From Algoriphagus zhangzhouensis (lineage in GTDB: Bacteria > Bacteroidota > Bacteroidia > Cytophagales > Cyclobacteriaceae), in the NCBI RefSeq assembly GCF_900148515.1, contig NZ_FRXN01000001.1, positions 124,001 to 188,000 on the forward strand: DNA of 64,000 nucleotides, written 5' to 3'. Below are positions 7,891-14,968 of this stretch, one piece after another. Position numbers and translations under genes: made by a program. The stretch's first letter is position 1; every line of letters begins with the position of its first letter. The notes beneath the pieces are model-generated. The model was not told where the DNA came from. It did not search any database and was given only the letters and a program-made list of their open reading frames with translations.

Positions 7891-9465
7891 TTAGGAGATG
7901 ATGTCTTCAGATGGCCCTTGCGGCGGGACCTGAATGACTTTTTCCTTGTCTACCATCACCGCTCCGGGAGCCAATCCTTTTACTTTTCTAACAAATTTGG
8001 CCTCGGTGTAAATCACTGGAGCCAAGCTATCAGACTTGAGTTTGGAATAAAAAGCAGCCAATGAGGCGGCTCTTTCCAATACAAAATTGGGGATACTCGC
8101 TTTTCCTTTATTTCTGATCACCACGTGTGATCCAGCAACCTGTCTGGCGTGGAGCCATAAGTCATCTTTATGGATATAATGACGAAGCATTTCATCATTG
8201 TCTTTGGCGGATTTCCCTACCCAAATAGAAAAGCCCTGAAGCTCAAACTGTCGGAATGGAAGATTGATTTGCTCCTTTTGCAAAGCCTTGTCCTCTTTGT
8301 GATTTTTTTTGAAATCCTTGAGATCCCGAAATCCATCCATGGATTCTAGTTCCAAAATTTTTTCCTCCAATTCCAATTGCTTGTTTTCTTTGGATTGGAT
8401 TGCCTGGCTTATTTGATCGACTTCAATCTGACGATTTTTGTTTTTTCGATAAAGATTTTCTGCCAGTTCTGTTGCCTTTTGATTCGGTTTTAAGCTGACT
8501 TTTAAGATTTGGCCAGTGTAAAAATTATCCAATTCGTATTCCAGTTTGGAAGAATTGAACTGATGCAAATTGGCCATGATTACATCCGCGATTTGGGAGG
8601 GAGGTTGGGCGTTTTGCAAGTCCTCTAGCTTCTGCCTGGACTTGGTGATGTAGTTTTCGGTTTTTTTCAGCTCATCCCCATATTTTTTCAAAAGCTGCTT
8701 TTTCTCCTTTTCAAAGTTTCCGACAACCATTGCTTTGTAGAAAAGCTCATTGATTGCTTCTATTGGGTCGGAAAAAGTCTTTATGGTGTTTTGTTCAGGA
8801 AGGAGGCTCAAGAATACATCTCCATCTTTTTCTGCAATAGAAAAGAGAGGAGTAGATAACATGTCGACTAAGTCCTGCATCAATTCCCATTTTTCAGACA
8901 AAGTCGCATCTATATAACCTTGATTTTTCAGCCATTCTCTAGGTACTTTTCCTAGAGTAGGCAGATACTTAGAAGCGTTTCCATCAAGAGCTTCAAATGA
9001 TTCCTTACTAAGGTCTAATTTCTTTTCTAGATCCTTCCAATTGAGGGCTTTGTCTTCTTGGAACTCATTTCTAAATATCTTTTCTGGGGTTTCTTCACCA
9101 TCAGGATACCAAATGACATTGCTTCGATTTCCATGAAGCTTGAAAAGGAGGATTCCGCCAGACACCATTTCGAAGTAGAAAGCCCTCTCAAATTGCAATA
9201 CCTGACAAGAATGAATGGTTTCTCCTATGATTTCTGGGAAGAGATTGATCGAATTCCTTTTAGCCCGACTAAACTGGCTGGGAAAGGAATAATAAATCTG
9301 AGGAGGTAAAAAATGAGCCCTAATGAATCTTTCATCATTTTCATCCGAGGTATGAATGACCAGTTCATCCTTACTTTGAGAAAAGCATTCGGTGATAGTT
9401 TTTCCCTGAAATTCGGAACTGAGAACAGGGCAGAGGTACTGTAGGAAATGAAAATTAAGGTGCAT
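7891..9465 (-). CDS. NFACT family protein (RqcH-like)
   Basis: A 524-residue member of the NFACT (FbpA/RqcH/NEMF) family. It has an N-terminal Fpg-like NFACT-N part, a central coiled coil (about residues 245-390, rich in Glu/Lys heptads) and a C-terminal NFACT-R (DUF814) domain with IHKDDLWLHARQVAGSHVVIR. In Bacillus RqcH binds obstructed 50S subunits and directs alanine-tail addition. Here the expected Asp-Arg pair of NFACT-N appears as Glu-Arg in QFERAFYFEM, if my alignment is right. It starts at an ATG overlapping the upstream MBL gene stop (TAATG), so translation is coupled. The older label 'fibronectin-binding' should not be taken literally. Confidence 0.85.
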   Translation of the reverse strand: MHLNFHFLQYLCPVLSSEFQGKTITECFSQSKDELVIHTSDENDERFIRAHFLPPQIYYSFPSQFSRAKRNSINLFPEIIGETIHSCQVLQFERAFYFEMVSGGILLFKLHGNRSNVIWYPDGEETPEKIFRNEFQEDKALNWKDLEKKLDLSKESFEALDGNASKYLPTLGKVPREWLKNQGYIDATLSEKWELMQDLVDMLSTPLFSIAEKDGDVFLSLLPEQNTIKTFSDPIEAINELFYKAMVVGNFEKEKKQLLKKYGDELKKTENYITKSRQKLEDLQNAQPPSQIADVIMANLHQFNSSKLEYELDNFYTGQILKVSLKPNQKATELAENLYRKNKNRQIEVDQISQAIQSKENKQLELEEKILELESMDGFRDLKDFKKNHKEDKALQKEQINLPFRQFELQGFSIWVGKSAKDNDEMLRHYIHKDDLWLHARQVAGSHVVIRNKGKASIPNFVLERAASLAAFYSKLKSDSLAPVIYTEAKFVRKVKGLAPGAVMVDKEKVIQVPPQGPSEDIIS

Positions 9466-10229
9466 TAAGGCAAAGATAACTCCAAGCCGTCATAAGCTAG
9501 GTGGATTCCTTCAGGAAGTTCTTTTTCCACTTCAGCATGAAGTCCCAACTTGTGTGAAATATGGGTTAGATAGGTGTTTTTCGCGCCTAATTGTTCAGCC
9601 ATCTCAATTGCCTCCTCTAGGGTGAAGTGGGAGATATGAGGAGTTTTTTGCAGGGCATTCAAGACGATTGTTTCTGATCCACGAATCAATTGAATTGAAC
9701 TTTCAGGGATTTGATTGGCGTCAGTGATATAAGTGAAATCTCCAATTCTAAATCCAAAAACCGGTAGCTTATAATGCGAAACAGGAATGGGAGTGATGGT
9801 AATTCCTTCAAAAGTGAAAGGAGATTCTGTGATTTCTATGGGTTCTACCTGTGGAACACCAGGGTACTTTTGGCTTGAGAAAATGTATGAAAACTCTCTT
9901 TTGATTTGATCCAAAACTTGTTCTCTTCCAAAGACAGGCATGTCTTTTTGCTGAGAAAAATTAAAGGGGCGGATATCATCTAATCCGGCTGTATGGTCTT
10001 TGTGCTCGTGGGTAAACAAGACAGCATCAAGTCTGGAGATGTTTTGTGCAAGCATCTGGGACCTGAAATCAGGTCCGGTATCGATCACCAGATGAACACC
10101 ATCTATTTCCAAGTAGATTGAAGATCGGTATCTTTTGTCCCGATAATCCAAGGATCTGCAGACCTCACATTGGCATCCAATGACTGGTACTCCTTGGGAA
10201 GTTCCGGTTCCTAAGAATTTGATTTTCAA
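9465..10229 (-). CDS. MBL-fold metal-dependent hydrolase (PhnP-like)
   Basis: A 254-residue cytoplasmic metallo-beta-lactamase-fold enzyme. The metal motif is THEHKDHTAG (His74, His76, Asp78, His79), with further ligands in VSHYKLP and YLTHISHKL. An N-terminal Cys cluster CQCEVC is typical of the PhnP/lipoate-octanoyl subgroup, where it binds structural zinc. The likely chemistry is hydrolysis of a phosphodiester, perhaps a cyclic one; the substrate is unknown. The start is a TTG at 10229 overlapping the TGA of the upstream 92-residue gene. The NFACT gene follows with a one-base overlap. No phn genes are nearby. Confidence 0.85.
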   Translation of the reverse strand: MKIKFLGTGTSQGVPVIGCQCEVCRSLDYRDKRYRSSIYLEIDGVHLVIDTGPDFRSQMLAQNISRLDAVLFTHEHKDHTAGLDDIRPFNFSQQKDMPVFGREQVLDQIKREFSYIFSSQKYPGVPQVEPIEITESPFTFEGITITPIPVSHYKLPVFGFRIGDFTYITDANQIPESSIQLIRGSETIVLNALQKTPHISHFTLEEAIEMAEQLGAKNTYLTHISHKLGLHAEVEKELPEGIHLAYDGLELSLP

Positions 10230-10504
10230 AATTTTAATTGAGTTTGTTGCAGTTCTTTCAAGAAATCCTGTGCTGATTTTTCTTTAAAATCCTGCGGGTT
10301 CAATTGCAATTCGCCAAGTATATCGATTAGGGCATTGATTTTTCCTTCTAGGGGAAAGTATTTGTTGACGATAACAATTTTGGTTTCTTTCAATACACAA
10401 TAGCCGGACTTGAAGTTCCCTTTTTCATAGCGAAGTACATATTCCGACGCTGCAAAAAGGTTTTCCAATTTGTCCAAAAAATGCTTTGTGAATTTGATAG
10501 CCAT
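10226..10504 (-). CDS. Conserved small protein of unknown function
   Basis: 92 residues, no signal peptide or membrane helix, mixed alpha/beta composition. The central block YVLRYEKGNFKSGYCVLKE and the following KIVIVNKYFPLEGKINALIDIL look like a conserved Bacteroidota family that I remember only as hypothetical. It is embedded in a tight minus-strand operon: it starts 2 nt after the response-regulator stop and overlaps the MBL gene start by four bases. That placement is the only clue to function. Confidence 0.75.
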   Translation of the reverse strand: MAIKFTKHFLDKLENLFAASEYVLRYEKGNFKSGYCVLKETKIVIVNKYFPLEGKINALIDILGELQLNPQDFKEKSAQDFLKELQQTQLKF

Positions 10505-10506
10505 GA

Positions 10507-10884
10507 TTAGCTCAGGAATTTTTTGACTGTGGCCAACACCTGGTCATAATCAAGTGGTTTTTGAATAAAATCATCAAAACCAGCCTTTCGGAATTCATCA
10601 TGTGTCATGTTTAGAATATTTCCAGAAATGGCTATGATTGGAAGAGAGGATTTCTTTTCATCTGGCAGGTTTCTGATAGCTTTCGTGCATGCGATTCCAT
10701 CAAGGACAGGCATGCTAATATCCATCAAGATCAGATCAAAGTCTTCCTTGGCCAATAAATCCAAAACTTGCTGACCATTTCTGGCTGCTGTCATTTTGTA
10801 ATTTTCAAATGCCAAGACGTTTTTAGTCAAATTGATGATTACAGAACTGTCTTCGCCAACCAATATTTTTTTGGGTTCATTCAT
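10507..10884 (-). CDS. Single-domain response regulator
   Basis: A stand-alone receiver of 125 residues with no output domain. Seen: a strand-1 acidic residue in ILVGEDSS, the phospho-Asp in DLILMDISMPVLDG, a Ser in IIAISGN and the Lys in FIQKPLDYDQV. It overlaps the upstream receiver-Hpt gene (ATG inside that gene's stop, ATGA). The two probably act together in a phosphorelay, either as a phosphate sink or as a mobile output carrier. No histidine kinase gene is adjacent. Confidence 0.9.
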   Translation of the reverse strand: MNEPKKILVGEDSSVIINLTKNVLAFENYKMTAARNGQQVLDLLAKEDFDLILMDISMPVLDGIACTKAIRNLPDEKKSSLPIIAISGNILNMTHDEFRKAGFDDFIQKPLDYDQVLATVKKFLS

Positions 10885-11636
10885 GATTCAAAAATAGTTG
10901 CTTCGTTTAAATAATTTAGAAATGACTCGATTTCCTTTTGGATTTTTTCATGCTGAGACAATAGATTTGATTTGTCTTCCTCTTTTGCCAAAAGTTCAGC
11001 CTTTTGGGCTTCAATAAAAACTCTGTTGACACCTAATGTTCCTGAATTTCCTTTCAGAATATGAAGGAACTCGGCTACTTTATTAAAATTGTTGTTTTCT
11101 AATTCTTTTGGGATTTGTTCCAAAATCCCCATTGATTCCTCTATGAAATCTAAATATACTTTTTTGATCATCTGAGGATTGTTGTATTTGCCAAGTTGTT
11201 GAAATACATCTATGTCTAGAATGACATCTTTTACATTCATTTTATCAGGAGATTTCGAGTCCTTTTCTTGGCTTATATCCAAAAATTTCTGGATTTTTTC
11301 TAAGAACTCCCTTGGCCTGATGGGTTTGGTAATGAATTCATCAAAACCTTGGTCCAGAAAGGCTGCTCGATCAGATTCATCTGCAAAAGCTGTCACTGCA
11401 ATGATTGGGCAGGTAGCCAATTCACTTGCTCTGATTTGCTTTAAAGCAGAAATCCCATCCAATTTCGGCATCTGAATATCCATCAGGATCAAGTCAAATT
11501 TATCTTCTTTTACTTTTTGTATCGCTTCTAAACCATCGGTAGCAGTTTGGTAAGACCAGATCTGACCGACCAAATTTTCGAAAAGCTTCCTGTTGAGATC
11601 ATTGTCATCAACAATTAAAATGTTTTTGCTTTTCAT
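10881..11636 (-). CDS. Response regulator receiver fused to an Hpt phosphotransfer domain
   Basis: 251 residues. The receiver (~1-120) has NILIVDDNDLNRKLF, phospho-Asp in DLILMDIQMPKLDG and Lys in FITKPIRP. After a linker, the C-terminal ~100 residues form an Hpt domain with phospho-accepting His192 in FLHILKGNSGTLG. There is no kinase core or DNA-binding domain, so it is an intermediate of a multistep phosphorelay that must be fed by a kinase encoded elsewhere. It is the first gene of the minus-strand run 11636 to 7891 and diverges from miaA, with only 33 bp between the starts. Confidence 0.9.
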   Translation of the reverse strand: MKSKNILIVDDNDLNRKLFENLVGQIWSYQTATDGLEAIQKVKEDKFDLILMDIQMPKLDGISALKQIRASELATCPIIAVTAFADESDRAAFLDQGFDEFITKPIRPREFLEKIQKFLDISQEKDSKSPDKMNVKDVILDIDVFQQLGKYNNPQMIKKVYLDFIEESMGILEQIPKELENNNFNKVAEFLHILKGNSGTLGVNRVFIEAQKAELLAKEEDKSNLLSQHEKIQKEIESFLNYLNEATIFES

Positions 11637-11669
11637 ACTTTAATAACAATTTTGCCCCAAGTTTGCCTT

Positions 11670-12584
11670 ATGGACATTTCTGAAAAACCTATTTTGATTT
11701 TGGTGGTAGGCCCAACTGCGGTTGGAAAAACTAACCTATGTTTAAATCTAGCCAAAAAATTCGATACAGAAATTATATCCTGCGATAGTAGACAGTTTTA
11801 TCGCGAAATGAATTTGGGTACTGCCAAACCAACAAGGGAAGAGTTAAACCAAGTTCCTCACCATATGATCAATTCTCATTCGATTGAGGAAAATTATGAT
11901 GTGAAATCATTCGAAGAGGATGCCTTGGAATTGTTGGACCAATTGTTCCAAAAGCATAAAGTGGTGATCATGACTGGAGGTTCTGGACTTTTCGCAGACG
12001 CAGTCACCGAAGGGATGGATGAGATGCCTGAGATTCCTGCAGGAATCAGAGAAGAGGTGATCAAAGAGTATCAGGAAAAAGGATTGAAATTCCTCCAAAA
12101 TGAAGTGAAAAGACTGGACCCGGAATATTTTGAAATAGTTGATCAGCAGAATCCACAGCGCCTGATGAGAGCTTTGGAAGTATGTAGAGGAACCGGGAAA
12201 ACCTTTAGCTCATTTCGAGTGAAAAGTAAAATTGAAAGACCTTTCGAAACCATCAAAATAGGCCTAAATCGGGATCGTGATGAATTGTATTCACGGATAG
12301 ATCTTCGAATGGACCAGATGGTTGAGGCTGGACTCTTTGAGGAAGCCGAAAGTTTATTTGATAAGAGACATCTCAACTCCCTTCAAACGGTGGGATATCA
12401 GGAGATTTTTGGAGCGCTGGAAGGCAAATATGATAGGGAAGAGGCTATCCGTCTTCTCAAAAGAAATTCTAGGCGATACGCCAAAAGACAATTGACATGG
12501 TTTAGAAGAGATGAAAAAATCTATTGGTTTCACCCGGATCAAGAGGATGAAATCATTGCTTTTATTGAAAATCAGATTTCCTGA
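11670..12584 (+). CDS. miaA: tRNA dimethylallyltransferase
   Basis: Transfers a dimethylallyl group to N6 of A37 in tRNAs reading U-starting codons. The P-loop is GPTAVGKTN near residue 16. The substrate-binding block SCDSRQFYREMNLGTAKP and the later MTGGSGLFADAV and SLQTVGYQEIF motifs are all present. The frame could be extended to a TTG at 11652, but the ATG at 11670 gives the normal MDISEKP-type start, so I use it (304 residues). Its 3' end overlaps the convergent small membrane-protein gene by 13 bp. Confidence 0.96.
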   Translation: MDISEKPILILVVGPTAVGKTNLCLNLAKKFDTEIISCDSRQFYREMNLGTAKPTREELNQVPHHMINSHSIEENYDVKSFEEDALELLDQLFQKHKVVIMTGGSGLFADAVTEGMDEMPEIPAGIREEVIKEYQEKGLKFLQNEVKRLDPEYFEIVDQQNPQRLMRALEVCRGTGKTFSSFRVKSKIERPFETIKIGLNRDRDELYSRIDLRMDQMVEAGLFEEAESLFDKRHLNSLQTVGYQEIFGALEGKYDREEAIRLLKRNSRRYAKRQLTWFRRDEKIYWFHPDQEDEIIAFIENQIS

Positions 12585-12907
12585 AAACCACTCATTTTAG
12601 CCACCCAATTGTAAGGGGCTTTTTTAATCAGTTGGTTGTACTGAAGTCGGTTGATTTTCAATTGGCGAAGTAATTTTAAAGCTTCCTCAACCTTGGATTT
12701 TTTTTGCCCAGATGCTTTTAGATTTTCGAAAATCGATTCGGTATCCAAATTTTCAAAACCGGTAATTCCCATTTCCGGAAAAGCCATGGTTAATTGAGCA
12801 GTCAACTCCTTTTGAAGGTTTAGCTTCTTTTGGAGTGAATTTTTTACTGTAAGAAAGAATAGGAGGCATGCGCCTCCTACTGTTAGAAATAAAGGGATAT
12901 AGCCCAT
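12572..12907 (-). CDS. Small single-pass membrane protein of unknown function
   Basis: 111 residues: one N-terminal membrane helix (GYIPLFLTVGGACLLFFLTV) followed by a cytoplasmic, Lys/Glu/Leu-rich helical tail. No recognised domain. It begins one base after the pfkA stop, so it is cotranscribed and probably translated by re-initiation. Its stop lies inside the end of miaA on the other strand. It may be a membrane-anchored accessory, but nothing in the sequence says of what. Confidence 0.65.
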   Translation of the reverse strand: MGYIPLFLTVGGACLLFFLTVKNSLQKKLNLQKELTAQLTMAFPEMGITGFENLDTESIFENLKASGQKKSKVEEALKLLRQLKINRLQYNQLIKKAPYNWVAKMSGFQEI

Positions 12908-12908
12908 A

Positions 12909-13883
12909 TTAAATACTTAGAATATCAATCAATTTCAGTTGATCAGGGATCAATTGTTTGGTTTTGCCAATGCAGTCGCTGAATGGAGTGTAGACCACTT
13001 CCTGATTCATGATTCCTGCCATGCAATTTACTTTTCCTGCAATTAATCCTTCTACTGCTGCCATTCCACATCTACTTGCCAAAACTCGATCCCTGGCAGT
13101 CGGACTTCCTCCTCTTTGGATATGTCCTAGTGTAGTTACTTTAAACTCTTTGGTGTTGTCTTTGATTTTTGACTTCACTTTTGCCATGATTTCTTCGGCA
13201 TTTCCTTCTTCATCACCTTCAGCGACTACGATAATGCTTGAAGTTTTGGTTTTGCGAAGGTTTTTCAAAGACTTGACTACCGCGTCCAAATCAGTTTTGG
13301 TTTCAGGAACCATCACAAATTCAGCTCCACCTCCAATGGCAGATTCAACAGCGATAAACCCTGCATCTCTTCCCATCACTTCTATAAAGAAGATTCTGTC
13401 ATGGGCTGCGGCAGTATCTCGGATTTTGTCAATGGCTTCCAAAGCCGTATTGACAGCCGTATCAAAGCCAATGGTATAATCAGTTCCATAGATATCATTG
13501 TCAATGGTGCCAGGACATCCTACAGTTGGAATTCCGTACTCTTCAAAGAATATCTTCGCCCCTGTAAAAGTACCGTCACCACCAATGGCTACGATGCCTT
13601 CGATCCCATGCTTGACAAGGTTTTCATAGGCTTTTTTTCTTCCTTCAGGGGTTCTGAATTCTTGAGATCTTGCAGATTTTAGAATGGTTCCGCCACGTTG
13701 AACTATGTTGGAAACAGATCCGGATTGAAGGCGCTTGATGTTGCCATCGATCATGCCCTCGTAACCATGATAAATTCCGTAAACATCCAGTCCTTTATAG
13801 ATGGCAGTTCTTACGACTGACCTTACGCAGGCGTTCATTCCGGGGCTGTCTCCCCCAGAAGTAAAAACAGCGATTTTTTTCAT
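12909..13883 (-). CDS. pfkA: 6-phosphofructokinase
   Basis: ATP-dependent phosphorylation of fructose 6-phosphate to the 1,6-bisphosphate, the committed glycolytic step. 324 residues from the ATG at 13883; a longer TTG start at 13907 adds residues not seen in the family. Motifs: FTSGGDSPGMNA for ATP binding, GGDGTFTGA, the catalytic GTIDNDIYGTD, EVMGRDAGFIA and GHIQRGGSPTA. These fit the ATP-type PfkA rather than a PPi-dependent enzyme (GGDGT, not GGDDS). The small membrane-protein gene follows one base downstream. Confidence 0.96.
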   Translation of the reverse strand: MKKIAVFTSGGDSPGMNACVRSVVRTAIYKGLDVYGIYHGYEGMIDGNIKRLQSGSVSNIVQRGGTILKSARSQEFRTPEGRKKAYENLVKHGIEGIVAIGGDGTFTGAKIFFEEYGIPTVGCPGTIDNDIYGTDYTIGFDTAVNTALEAIDKIRDTAAAHDRIFFIEVMGRDAGFIAVESAIGGGAEFVMVPETKTDLDAVVKSLKNLRKTKTSSIIVVAEGDEEGNAEEIMAKVKSKIKDNTKEFKVTTLGHIQRGGSPTARDRVLASRCGMAAVEGLIAGKVNCMAGIMNQEVVYTPFSDCIGKTKQLIPDQLKLIDILSI

Positions 13884-14015
13884 AGTAATAGGTTTTAAGC
13901 CCCCCAAAAATAGGGATTAAAGAAGGAAAGCAGTAGTTTCTTGGATGAATTAAGTGTAAAAAATCACCTGATTCTTGAAACTAAAAAACCCGATTTATAA
14001 CCTGTTGAAAAACAA

Positions 14016-14906
14016 ATGAATACAATTCCACTAACTAATACGGACGTTAAAATCCCAGAAATTTCGCTGGGTTGTATGTCTCTTCCTCAGGAAAAATTAA
14101 CATCTCAGGCCATTATCCATTCTGCTATTTCACATGGAATTAATTTGCTGGATACGGCGGATTTGTACCAAAATGGCTTGAATGAAGAAATGGTAGGTGA
14201 GGCTATCAAAGGTAAGAGAAATGAAATCACCCTTGCCACCAAAGTTGGGAATCAAATGAGAGCAGATGGAAGTGGTTGGGATTGGAATCCAAAAAAGGAA
14301 TATATCCTAGAAGCTGTTGAAAAAAGCCTGAAAAGGTTGGGTACCGATCGAATTGATTTGTACCAGTTGCATGGAGGGACCATCGATGATCCTTGGGAAG
14401 AAACACTGGAGGCTTTTGAAATTCTTAAGAATCAAGGTAAAATTTTAGCCTTTGGAATTTCTTCTATTCGTCCCAATGTCATTCGCAAAGTGATGGAAAT
14501 GAATCCTCCAGCTACCATCATGATGCAATACAATCCCTTGGATAGAAGGCCTGAAGAGGTGGTTTTTCCAGTTTTGGAACAAAGTGAGACCAAAGTATTG
14601 GTTCGAGGAGCTTTTGCAAAAGGATTGCTGATCAATAAGGATTCCCGTGATTATTTGGGCTACGATGCTGCTAAAGTTAAATCTGTTCAGGATTTTTTTA
14701 ACTCCTTCGAATTTTCACCAGAGGCTTTGTTGATCCGATTTGGATTGAGTCAAAGAGCTGTTGGATCGCTTGTGATCGGAGCTAGTAATGTCAAACAGAT
14801 CGAACGGATTGCGCGATCATATGAGGAGAGTGAAGGGATTGAGGAGGATTTTATCCAAGCAGTAAGAAGGAAATTACCTGCAAATTTTTACCATGATCAC
14901 CGCTAA
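14016..14906 (+). CDS. Aldo/keto reductase
   Basis: A 296-residue NADPH-dependent oxidoreductase of the AKR superfamily, closest in feel to the YdhF group. The catalytic tetrad is visible: Asp and Tyr in LLDTADLYQNG, Lys in ITLATKVGNQ and His in LYQLHGG. The C-terminal NADP-binding block is SLVIGASNVKQI. The substrate is unknown. It is followed after 62 bp by the penicillin-acylase-family gene on the same strand. The 132-bp upstream region, shared with divergent pfkA, shows no clear TAnnTTTG box. Confidence 0.9.
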   Translation: MNTIPLTNTDVKIPEISLGCMSLPQEKLTSQAIIHSAISHGINLLDTADLYQNGLNEEMVGEAIKGKRNEITLATKVGNQMRADGSGWDWNPKKEYILEAVEKSLKRLGTDRIDLYQLHGGTIDDPWEETLEAFEILKNQGKILAFGISSIRPNVIRKVMEMNPPATIMMQYNPLDRRPEEVVFPVLEQSETKVLVRGAFAKGLLINKDSRDYLGYDAAKVKSVQDFFNSFEFSPEALLIRFGLSQRAVGSLVIGASNVKQIERIARSYEESEGIEEDFIQAVRRKLPANFYHDHR

Positions 14907-14968
14907 TCAAGTTTGTTGAAAATTGATTTTGGAATGAATTAAATTCAAGAATTCTATCACCCTATTTT

